28,769 bases of DNA from assembly GCA_913051755.1 (NCBI GenBank), contig CAJXBR010000009.1:1-28769 (forward strand), written 5' to 3'. A program made the position numbers and the translations under genes. The notes under the pieces are model-generated. The model worked only from the letters and a program-made list of their open reading frames with translations, did not search any database and was not told the origin of the DNA. Positions 1 through 6,349 of this stretch are shown here, piece after piece (the first letter of the stretch is position 1; each line of letters starts with the position of its first letter). This DNA is from an uncultured Flavobacteriaceae bacterium (GTDB taxonomy: Bacteria > Bacteroidota > Bacteroidia > Flavobacteriales > Flavobacteriaceae).

Positions 1-37
1 CCCGATCAGCAAGAGGTTTTATATTTAAATTACTCAT
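1..37 (-). CDS. groS: Co-chaperonin GroES, N-terminal fragment (cut by window edge)
   Basis: Only the first 12 codons are inside the window. The reading frame begins at an ATG at base 37 on the minus strand and reads MSNLNIKPLADR before running off the left edge. This matches the start of GroES, in which a conserved IKPLxDRV segment opens the beta-barrel. GroES caps the GroEL chamber during ATP-driven protein folding in the cytoplasm. The gene follows secG by 110 bases, and groL would be expected next, outside the window. The gap upstream holds a sigma-54-like promoter and repeats, described separately. The fragment is short, but the motif and the neighbourhood after secG agree. Confidence 0.85.
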   Translation of the reverse strand, partial: MSNLNIKPLADR

Positions 38-65
38 AATATAATGTTATTTATTTATCTTTCAA

Positions 66-83
66 GGCATGAACCATGCCAAA
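66..83 (-). promoter_or_regulatory. Putative sigma-54 (-24/-12) promoter of groS
   Basis: On the minus strand the sequence TTGGCATGGTTCATGC has GG (bases 80-79) and GC (bases 68-67) separated by exactly 10 bases, the defining spacing of sigma-54 promoters (consensus TGGCAC-N5-TTGC). Transcription would start about 12 bases after the GC, near base 55, leaving a leader of roughly 18 bases before the groS ATG at 37. No TAnnTTTG element is evident in the gap. The activator encoded at 1623-2867 in the same cluster is a candidate partner. The core is also a perfect inverted repeat (GGCATG-N3-CATGCC), so a repressor site is the alternative reading. Confidence 0.6.
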
Positions 84-104
84 CTAATATCGATAGATTC
101 AATC

Positions 105-127
105 TGTCATTTTGTGACATTATGACA
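105..127. promoter_or_regulatory. TGTCA/TGACA repeat cluster, candidate activator binding site upstream of groS
   Basis: Bases 105-119 read TGTCA-TTTTG-TGACA, a perfect 5-base inverted repeat with a 5-base spacer, followed by a further TGACA half-site at 123-127. The cluster lies about 50-70 bases upstream of the predicted groS transcription start, in the region where an enhancer-binding protein could act, although slightly closer than is usual. The role as a binding site is inferred from position and symmetry. Confidence 0.5.
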
Positions 128-147
128 TTTTAGTATTCTCGCCAGTC

Positions 148-495
148 TTATTGTTCAGGAATGTCTTCGGGCAATACCTCTGGCAATTCTTCAGGAATCT
201 CTTCAGAGATAGCATTGTCAATTGACTCATCACTTAACAAACTAGAGTCTTCTAAAGTGCCTGGTCGTGATATCATTGAGTTTGACAACAAGATTAGCAC
301 CAAGAGCAAAGTAGCCAACACCCATGTACTTCGATCCAAAAAGTTTGTAGTGTTTTGTACACCACCAATTTGTTGTCCGCCACCACCAAAAGATGACGAA
401 AGCCCACCTCCTTTAGGATTTTGAACCATGATGACCAGTACCAAAAGAAATGATACAATAATAATAAGAGTGATAAAGATGGAAAATGTACTCAT
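148..495 (-). CDS. secG: Preprotein translocase subunit SecG
   Basis: SecG is the small accessory subunit of the SecYEG channel in the inner membrane and assists SecA-driven export. The 115-residue protein has two hydrophobic segments (about residues 5-24 and 56-75). Between them lies the family signature: a VQNPKGGGLSSSFGGG stretch near residues 24-40 that is rich in glycine and serine. The C-terminal 35 residues form an acidic tail rich in proline and glutamate with repeated xPE units, longer than in enterobacterial SecG but in keeping with Bacteroidota forms. It is the last gene of the miaB-to-secG cluster, 7 bases after the TPR gene, and precedes groS. I see no terminator hairpin after it, so read-through into groS is possible. 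Confidence 0.95.
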   Translation of the reverse strand: MSTFSIFITLIIIVSFLLVLVIMVQNPKGGGLSSSFGGGGQQIGGVQNTTNFLDRSTWVLATLLLVLILLSNSMISRPGTLEDSSLLSDESIDNAISEEIPEELPEVLPEDIPEQ

Positions 496-502
496 AATAA
501 AG

Positions 503-1120
503 TTATTTCAACTCCTCTAATTTTATTTTTTTAATATGGGTTGCAAATAAACTACTTTTTTCTGGATATTTCAAAGAGAGGATTTTGAAGGCTTTTTTTG
601 CTTCATCATACTTTTTTTGTTTCCAGTACAAATGAGCAAGTGTTTCAGTCATAATTTTATTTTTTGGCAGTGGCTTCTCTTTCGATAAGTCTTTTTTTGG
701 GCCATTTTTTTTCACTGTACTAATCTTTGGATTGCTGCTGACAAACTTGTCAATCCAGTCAAATTTTGAAGGGGTTTTGTCCTCGGTTTTCGTATCGACT
801 ACCTCAAGCCATTTCAAAAATGAGCGCATATTAATCTCACTAGGCATTGTCACTTGTTCCTTAACATTTTCAATTTCTCGAGCCAAACCCTCTAAGTGTT
901 GATACAAAACATTTCTTTGGGTTGTTTGAAGCGCACAAGAACGAAGAGCACTTTTATATCCCTTTGCATTTGAGGATTTGAGAACCTCCAACTCTAGCAC
1001 TCGCAAAGCGATGAAATAGGGATATTTCTGAATCATTTTTTTTATTGAAATGAGTGCTTCTTCAGCATTGGTTTTAGCCAAATTGCTGAGTTGTTCAATG
1101 GTCTGCTCTTGGTTTACCAT
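503..1120 (-). CDS. TPR-like protein of the lptE-secG cluster, function unknown
   Basis: This is a 205-residue soluble protein with no signal peptide and no membrane segment. The C-terminal 50 residues read like a tetratricopeptide repeat: ETLAHLYWKQKKYDEAKKAF followed by an LSLKYPEKSSLFA segment. The N-terminal 60 residues are also helical. A lysine-rich linker joins the two parts. The ATG overlaps the end of lptE by 7 bases (ATGGTAA), so translational coupling is likely, and secG starts 7 bases after its stop. TPR domains usually bind other proteins, and the position between lptE and secG suggests a role at the envelope or export machinery, but no biochemical function can be assigned. I recognise the C-terminal motif as common in Bacteroidota proteins at this locus. 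Confidence 0.85.
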   Translation of the reverse strand: MVNQEQTIEQLSNLAKTNAEEALISIKKMIQKYPYFIALRVLELEVLKSSNAKGYKSALRSCALQTTQRNVLYQHLEGLAREIENVKEQVTMPSEINMRSFLKWLEVVDTKTEDKTPSKFDWIDKFVSSNPKISTVKKNGPKKDLSKEKPLPKNKIMTETLAHLYWKQKKYDEAKKAFKILSLKYPEKSSLFATHIKKIKLEELK

Positions 1121-1623
1121 TTTGCGAGAGATTGGTTAAACACATCTTGGGTTATTCGCTCAAATATCTCATCATGAGCATTTGATTTCACACTTTGAAG
1201 TTGCGCAGTATCAGGGAAATCATAAAAGTGAGAAAATCTTTTCTCAAAATTATCCTCTTCGTTATTAGTGTTGATATAACGAACATTGATCGTTACTGTG
1301 AGTCTGTTTTGTGCAGCCGTTTGTTCAGCAGTAGCAGTTGTCGGCGTTACACGATATTCTGAGATTTCTCCCTCATATATTAAATCTCCATTTGCCCCTG
1401 TCAGTTCTAAATTCGTTTGATTGATCAATACCTCTTGCATGGCATTTGTAAAATCTCTATCAAGCCCTGGTTCAAAGGTTGAGCCAATGGAATTTGCTGC
1501 ATCATTTACAAAAAGGTTGACTTGAACAGTCTCAGTATTTTCAGGGATAGAGGCTCCAGTGAAGGAATAAAATTTGCATCCTAAGACAAGAAAAAACAGA
1601 CTCAATAAAAAGATCTTTTTCAT
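1114..1623 (-). CDS. lptE: LPS assembly lipoprotein LptE
   Basis: LptE is the outer-membrane lipoprotein that plugs and assists the LptD barrel, inserting lipopolysaccharide into the outer leaflet. The 169-residue protein starts with a lysine-initiated signal peptide ending in a lipobox, LVLGC, with the acylated cysteine at residue 16. The KFYSFTGASIPENTETVQV stretch that follows is typical of Bacteroidota LptE, and the rest is an alpha/beta fold without membrane segments. Its ATG shares a base with the stop codon of the upstream sigma-54 activator, and its end overlaps the TPR gene, so the three are one transcription unit. The Bacteroidota branch is distant from E. coli LptE. The call rests on the lipoprotein signal, the size and the gene neighbourhood. 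Confidence 0.88.
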   Translation of the reverse strand: MKKIFLLSLFFLVLGCKFYSFTGASIPENTETVQVNLFVNDAANSIGSTFEPGLDRDFTNAMQEVLINQTNLELTGANGDLIYEGEISEYRVTPTTATAEQTAAQNRLTVTINVRYINTNNEEDNFEKRFSHFYDFPDTAQLQSVKSNAHDEIFERITQDVFNQSLAKW

Positions 1624-2867
1624 TATAAATCGAGATCAAACTGTTTTATTTTTCGATACAACGTGCGTTCTGAAATTCCAAGCTCATTGGCTGCAGCCTT
1701 TCGCTTTCCATGATTTCGCTCCAGTGCTTTTTTGATCAGCTCGAGCTCTTTTTCAATCAAACTCAAAGTTTCTTCTTCCTCGATTTCTTCAGCATACTCG
1801 AATTTGTACTCTGTCTTTGGGGTATAGGGTTTTGGTTCGTTAGCAGAAGGCAATAAGCGTTCCGTTTGTTCTTGATCATTGCCATATATCTTTTGAATCA
1901 ACCCCTCATTCTCGGTGCGTACCTGGTCTGTGTTGGAGGAGTTCATCAACTCTAAGGTAAGTTGTTTTAAATCATTCAAATCAGATTTCATGTCAAACAA
2001 CACCTTGTATAAAATTTCACGTTCTGAGCTAAAATCACTTCCTTTATCTGAGGAGGATGACACAACAGCTGGCAAACGCATATCATTATTAGGCAGGTAT
2101 AAACTCAATGTATCTATCCCTATCGCGCGATCTTGTTCCAACACAGACAATTGCTCAGCCACATTTCGAAGTTGACGAATGTTTCCATGCCATTGTTGTC
2201 TTTCTAGAAGTTGTTGTCCTTGTTCGTCGAGTCGCACAGTGGGCATTTTGTATTTCTGCGCAAAATCTGCTGCAAACTTGCGAAAGAGTAAGTGAATATC
2301 ACCATCTCTTTCTCTAAGTGGAGGCAGAACAATTTCAACCGTACTCAAGCGATAAAATAAATCTTCTCTAAATTTACCTTGCCGAATGGCTTTGGGCATA
2401 TCGAGATTGGTGGCTGCTACAATTCGCACATTGGTTTTTTGTACTGCTGAAGAGCCAACCTTTAAAAACTCACCATTTTCCAATACCCTTAACAACCTGA
2501 CTTGGGTGGTAAGTGGTAGTTCGCCAACTTCATCAAGAAAAATAGTTCCACCATCGGCTTCTTCAAAATATCCACTTCTTGATGAGGTGGCTCCTGTAAA
2601 GGCTCCTTTTTCGTGTCCAAAAAGCTCGGAGTCGATGGTGCCTTCAGGGATCGCACCACAGTTGACTGCTATAAACTTCCCATGTTTTCGAAGGGAAAGC
2701 TGATGAATAATTCTTGGAATACTTTCTTTACCAACCCCACTTTCACCAGTAACCAAAACAGATATATCGGTAGACGAAACACGAATTGCCTTACCAATTG
2801 CCCTGTTGAGTTGGGTGTCATTTCCAATGATTTCAAAACGTTGTTTTATGGATTGAATTTTGTCCAT
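1623..2867 (-). CDS. Sigma-54 activator (PspF-like, no sensor domain), Fis-type HTH
   Basis: This bacterial enhancer-binding protein would use ATP hydrolysis to open promoters held by sigma-54 RNA polymerase. The 414 residues begin almost directly with the AAA+ domain: Walker A GESGVGKE at about 41-48, the sigma-54 contact loop GAFTGA at 88-93, Walker B GTIFLDE near 107-113 and an arginine-finger region (REDLFYRL) near 170. After a variable linker, residues 370-412 form a Fis-type helix-turn-helix (KRKAAANELGISERTLYRKI). No receiver, GAF or PAS domain is present, as in PspF, so activity is probably set by a partner protein or by expression level. It starts 2 bases from the miaB stop and overlaps lptE. 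The groS promoter region at 61-130 looks like a target. The intact GAFTGA motif argues for a working sigma-54 activator rather than a sigma-70-type relative. Confidence 0.93.
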   Translation of the reverse strand: MDKIQSIKQRFEIIGNDTQLNRAIGKAIRVSSTDISVLVTGESGVGKESIPRIIHQLSLRKHGKFIAVNCGAIPEGTIDSELFGHEKGAFTGATSSRSGYFEEADGGTIFLDEVGELPLTTQVRLLRVLENGEFLKVGSSAVQKTNVRIVAATNLDMPKAIRQGKFREDLFYRLSTVEIVLPPLRERDGDIHLLFRKFAADFAQKYKMPTVRLDEQGQQLLERQQWHGNIRQLRNVAEQLSVLEQDRAIGIDTLSLYLPNNDMRLPAVVSSSSDKGSDFSSEREILYKVLFDMKSDLNDLKQLTLELMNSSNTDQVRTENEGLIQKIYGNDQEQTERLLPSANEPKPYTPKTEYKFEYAEEIEEEETLSLIEKELELIKKALERNHGKRKAAANELGISERTLYRKIKQFDLDL

Positions 2868-2869
2868 AC

Positions 2870-4312
2870 TTAAACAGCTTTACCAATTAGAGTTGCAGAC
2901 GTACAACTTTCGATTTTCACATTGACAAAATCACCAACAACAAAGTTTTCTTTTGGAAAAATAACCACAGTGTTTTGTTGATTTCGACCACTCCAATGCT
3001 CACTTGATTTTTTGGATTTTTTTTCAATGAGAACCTCAACTGTTTTGCCAACAAACAGTTGTGTTCGATACAAACCGTGTTGCTGTTGTTTTCCGACAAC
3101 TTCTTGTAAACGACGTTTTTTTACATTTTTGGGTATGTTGTCTACAAGTTTTTTGGCAGCAGGGGTTCCTGGGCGTTCGGAATACATAAACATAAACCCA
3201 AAATCATATTTCACATAGTCCATCAAACTAAGTGTGTCTTGATGATCTTCCTCTGATTCGTTAGGAAAGCCACTAATTATATCTTGCGATATACCACAGT
3301 CAGGCAAAATCGTTCGAATGTGATCAATAAGTTCAATATACTCAGATCTCGTATGCTGTCGATTCATTGCTTCCAATACACGATCGCTTCCTGACTGGAC
3401 AGGCAAATGGATGTAGTTGCAAATGTTTTTGTGCTTTTGCATCACATACAACACATCTAAAGTCATGTCTTGGGGGTTGGATGTTGAGAATCGAAATCGC
3501 ATTTTCGGTTGCTCATTTGCAACCATATCGAGTAGCTTGTCAAAGGTGATTGCTGTTTTCTTTTGCAAATCAGATGCCTTACGAAAATCTTTTTTGGGTC
3601 CACCACCATACCACAAGTAACTGTCAACATTTTGCCCCAGTAAAGTGACTTCTTTGTATCCCTTTTCTGCAAGATCATTGATTTCTTTTAGGATGCTTTT
3701 AGGGTCACGACTGCGCTCTCTACCACGAGTGAAGGGAACCACACAAAAGGTACACATATTGTCACAACCACGTGTAATGGATACAAAGGCAGTTACGCCA
3801 TTGGATTGCAAACGAACTGGTCGAATATCACCATATGTTTCTTCTTTGGATAGGATTACATTGACAGCATCTCGACCCTCTTCAACTTCTTTAACTAAAT
3901 TCGGAAGATCTTTATATGCATCAGGTCCAACAACGAGGTCAACAATTTTTTCTTCCTCTAAAAATTTTGATTTCAAACGCTCAGCCATACATCCTAACAC
4001 CCCAACCTTTAGGTTTGGATTGCTTTTTTTGACACTGTTGAATTGCACCAATCGATTTCGAACTGTTTGTTCTGCTTTTTCTCGAATCGAACAGGTGTTG
4101 ACTAGGATCAAATCGGCATGATTGAGATCATTCGTTGTTGAGTACCCAGCATCTGCTAAGATAGAAGCAACGATTTCACTGTCAGAAAAATTCATTTGAC
4201 ACCCATAATTCTCTATGTACATTTTTTTTCCATTTGCTTTTGGGCTTTGGACCTTAAGCACATCTCCATTAAATAGATTCGGATCTTTTGTATGTGTAGT
4301 TTTAGCGTGCAA
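2870..4312 (-). CDS. miaB: tRNA (A37) methylthiotransferase MiaB
   Basis: This radical-SAM enzyme adds a methylthio group to isopentenyl-adenosine 37 in tRNAs reading UNN codons. The 480-residue protein has the three parts of the family. The first is an N-terminal UPF0004 domain with cluster cysteines C38, C74 and C108. The second is the radical-SAM core with CxxxCxxC (C183, C187, C190) in GCDNMCTFC. The third is a C-terminal TRAM domain (last 70 residues). The first 30 residues are a short extension before the conserved MYIENYGCQMN segment. The gene is followed after 2 bases by the sigma-54 activator and heads the cluster that ends in secG. Its promoter probably lies in 4339-4354. It is somewhat longer than the usual 440-450 residues because of the N-terminal extension. 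Confidence 0.97.
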   Translation of the reverse strand: MHAKTTHTKDPNLFNGDVLKVQSPKANGKKMYIENYGCQMNFSDSEIVASILADAGYSTTNDLNHADLILVNTCSIREKAEQTVRNRLVQFNSVKKSNPNLKVGVLGCMAERLKSKFLEEEKIVDLVVGPDAYKDLPNLVKEVEEGRDAVNVILSKEETYGDIRPVRLQSNGVTAFVSITRGCDNMCTFCVVPFTRGRERSRDPKSILKEINDLAEKGYKEVTLLGQNVDSYLWYGGGPKKDFRKASDLQKKTAITFDKLLDMVANEQPKMRFRFSTSNPQDMTLDVLYVMQKHKNICNYIHLPVQSGSDRVLEAMNRQHTRSEYIELIDHIRTILPDCGISQDIISGFPNESEEDHQDTLSLMDYVKYDFGFMFMYSERPGTPAAKKLVDNIPKNVKKRRLQEVVGKQQQHGLYRTQLFVGKTVEVLIEKKSKKSSEHWSGRNQQNTVVIFPKENFVVGDFVNVKIESCTSATLIGKAV

Positions 4313-4338
4313 TTGAGTGATTTAAAATTAAATGCAAG

Positions 4339-4354
4339 CAAAAATACAAAAATA
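4339..4354 (-). promoter_or_regulatory. Candidate -7 promoter element(s) for the miaB operon, duplicated
   Basis: On the minus strand TATTTTTG occurs twice back to back (4354-4347 and 4346-4339). Each copy fits the Bacteroidota -7 consensus TAnnTTTG. The miaB start codon lies about 27 bases downstream of the nearer copy. I see no clear TTTG at the -33 position for either copy, so promoter strength and the exact start are uncertain. Confidence 0.45.
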
Positions 4355-4356
4355 CC

Positions 4357-4367
4357 GACATTTTGTC
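4357..4367. promoter_or_regulatory. GACA-TTT-TGTC inverted repeat upstream of miaB
   Basis: Bases 4357-4367 form a perfect inverted repeat (GACA, 3-base spacer, TGTC), just upstream of the miaB promoter candidates. The half-sites resemble the TGTCA/TGACA units in front of groS at 105-127, but the spacer differs. It could be an operator shared by both ends of the cluster. That is inference from two short sites. Confidence 0.3.
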
Positions 4368-4399
4368 AGTGATTATTTAAAAAGGGCTTCGTCAACTAC

Positions 4400-4468
4400 T
4401 TAGTGAGGCAGTCGTTTTTTGAGTTTACTATATACAAAAGTGCCTAGGGTAGTAAAAAACAACAGCAT
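4400..4468 (-). CDS. Possible 22-residue single-span membrane peptide
   Basis: Between SulP and miaB a short frame starts at ATG 4468 and encodes MLLFFTTLGTFVYSKLKKRL plus two residues (P, H). It has one hydrophobic stretch and a basic C-terminus, the layout of a bacterial membrane micropeptide or of the tail of a longer protein. In the same frame upstream of the ATG the codons read NSGAGRTPVL back to a stop at the end of SulP. There is no obvious ribosome binding site. It may be a real small gene, a remnant, or chance in AT-rich DNA. Confidence 0.25.
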   Translation of the reverse strand: MLLFFTTLGTFVYSKLKKRLPH

Positions 4469-4497
4469 TAAAACAGGTGTACGCCCTGCGCCCGAGT

Positions 4498-6219
4498 TTA
4501 ATCATTTGTTTGCCTTGCAATTTTTTTCTGTACCTCCGAGGGTGTTACTTTTCCTTTAAAAGAGTCTACTGCATCAGCTGTTTTTGCAAACATATTTTTT
4601 TCTTGAATGAGTTCTGTGAGAGAGCTTCGTTGCAACACATCACGAGCAGGTCCGATGGCACCAGCAACCATAAATCGGATATTTTTTTCTTGAAACCATT
4701 TGATCATCATTCGAAGGGTGCTCAGACCACTACTATCGATATAGGTGATGCCTCTAGCGACCAAAATAAATCCCTTCAATTGAGGTTTATCATTTGCCTC
4801 TTTTGTGATCACTTCTCTAAAATATTCTCGATTACCAAAAAACAATTGCGCATCAAACCTCATGATAAGCAAGTCATCATCGACTTCGATGTTTGACTCA
4901 AACCTTGAAACATTTTTGTAATAATTGGTTCCAGAAACCCTTGCCAAAACAGCATAGTGGGGCTTTGATGTGCGTATGACCATTAACAGTAACGAAAGTA
5001 GTACGCCAACCAATATTCCCTCTGTGATTCCAACAAACAAGGTTAGAAAACAAGTGATAAGTAAAAGAAAAAACTCATCTCTACGGGTGTTGTATAAAAC
5101 AATTGCATAATGAATATTTACTAAGCGTATCACAGCTACCATGATGATTCCTGCTAATACAGCAATGGGCAAATAGTAAAAAAGTTTGGTAAATAACAAC
5201 AGCGTTAGGCCAACAATAAAAGCACTAAAAATAGCAGCCATTCCTGTTTTTGCACCATATTGAAATTTGACTGCTGATCGAGAAAAACTGGCAGAAACAG
5301 CATAAGATTGAAAAAACGACCCCACTAGATTGGCAGTTCCCAAAGCCATGAGTTCTTTGTTTGGAACAAGGGTATTTTTTTCTTCTTTTTCTTCCAATTC
5401 TTTTGTGATTGAAATGATTTCCACATAGCCAATGATGGCTAGCGCCAATGCAAATGGGAACATTTCTCTCATTGAATCTGCAGAAACGACTGTTAGACCC
5501 ACGATGGGAAGTCCTGAGGGGATATGTCCTACGATCGCAACTCCTTGCAAATCCCAGCGTGTGCTCCAAATCAGAAGAATACCAAAGACAGTGACAAGTA
5601 AAGCGGATGGAAATTTGGGCAAGCATTTTTTAGATATCAAAATCAGAATCATGGCGGATATGCCCACAGCCATTGTAACTAAACTTGTTTCGTTGAGGCT
5701 CTGTACCAAAGAACCAAGCATTTTTTGGATTTGATTCGCGGATTCAATTTGAATTCCGAGTAGGTTTTCTATCTGACTCAAACCAATGATGATTGCAGCA
5801 GCAGAAGTGAAACCACTGATGACAGGTCGCGAGAGGTAGTTTGCCAATACACCCATGCGCAACAATCCCATCAGAATTTGTAAAACTCCAACCATTGCTG
5901 CTAAAAAAATTGCAGCAGTTATAACATCATCTACCTTGGTAACGGAAAGAGTGCCAAGGGCAATGGCAACGACAAGGGAGTCAAGTGCAACTGGTCCAAC
6001 AGCTGGGTGATGAGATGTACCCATCAAGCCATGAATAAACTGGGGAATCAGAGCAGCGTAGAGCCCGTATATAGGAGGAAGTCCTGCAATCATTGCATAG
6101 GCAAGACCTTGTGGAATAACGATGATTGCAATGGAGAGCCCTGAAACCAGATCGCTAAACAAAGCTGATTTTTTATAGTTCAGTAGGTCGTTGTAAATCG
6201 GAAAAAGTCTTGCAATCAC
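4498..6219 (-). CDS. SulP family inorganic anion transporter with STAS domain
   Basis: This is a 573-residue inner-membrane transporter of the SLC26/SulP family, which moves sulfate, bicarbonate or related anions. The N-terminal 400 residues hold many hydrophobic helices, including the family region PQGLAYAMIAGLPPIYGLYA near residues 38-57. The last 130 residues are a cytoplasmic STAS domain with the DSSGLSTL turn near residue 500. The start codon is GTG at 6219. It is divergent from topA and separated from miaB by 185 bases, so it is probably a single-gene unit. The substrate cannot be read from the sequence: sulfate is the usual label, but many marine bacterial SulP proteins carry bicarbonate. 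No carbonic anhydrase or sulfate-assimilation gene lies beside it. Confidence 0.92.
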   Translation of the reverse strand: MIARLFPIYNDLLNYKKSALFSDLVSGLSIAIIVIPQGLAYAMIAGLPPIYGLYAALIPQFIHGLMGTSHHPAVGPVALDSLVVAIALGTLSVTKVDDVITAAIFLAAMVGVLQILMGLLRMGVLANYLSRPVISGFTSAAAIIIGLSQIENLLGIQIESANQIQKMLGSLVQSLNETSLVTMAVGISAMILILISKKCLPKFPSALLVTVFGILLIWSTRWDLQGVAIVGHIPSGLPIVGLTVVSADSMREMFPFALALAIIGYVEIISITKELEEKEEKNTLVPNKELMALGTANLVGSFFQSYAVSASFSRSAVKFQYGAKTGMAAIFSAFIVGLTLLLFTKLFYYLPIAVLAGIIMVAVIRLVNIHYAIVLYNTRRDEFFLLLITCFLTLFVGITEGILVGVLLSLLLMVIRTSKPHYAVLARVSGTNYYKNVSRFESNIEVDDDLLIMRFDAQLFFGNREYFREVITKEANDKPQLKGFILVARGITYIDSSGLSTLRMMIKWFQEKNIRFMVAGAIGPARDVLQRSSLTELIQEKNMFAKTADAVDSFKGKVTPSEVQKKIARQTND

Positions 6220-6295
6220 TATGTAAAATTATACTATTTTGATGAATGAATCATGGCAAAATGCTACTAAAAAATGATCTTTTTAAGAGAAAAAT

Positions 6296-6328
6296 TTTGC
6301 ATGTTCAAAAATAATTCTACTACTTTTG
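6296..6328 (+). promoter_or_regulatory. Bacteroidota sigma-A promoter of topA
   Basis: TTTG at 6296-6299 and TACTTTTG at 6321-6328 are separated by 21 bases, an excellent fit to the Bacteroidota consensus (TTTG, 19-21 bases, TAnnTTTG). The topA ATG at 6350 is about 21 bases downstream. Because the -7 element covers the in-frame TTG at 6326, translation must begin at 6350. Confidence 0.8.
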
Positions 6329-6349
6329 TTTCCATTTTCACTCAGACAT

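Noticed and set aside
161..424. 87-codon plus-strand open frame
   Set aside because: Antisense to secG. The proline and glycine runs are the reverse of the SecG glycine-rich loop.
3645..4121. 158-codon plus-strand open frame
   Set aside because: It lies wholly antisense to miaB, whose domains and cysteines are unmistakable. The translated sequence is low quality and rich in serine, threonine and arginine.
6326..6349. Upstream TTG start for topA
   Set aside because: The TTG is part of the -7 promoter element TACTTTTG, so it cannot be in the transcript.
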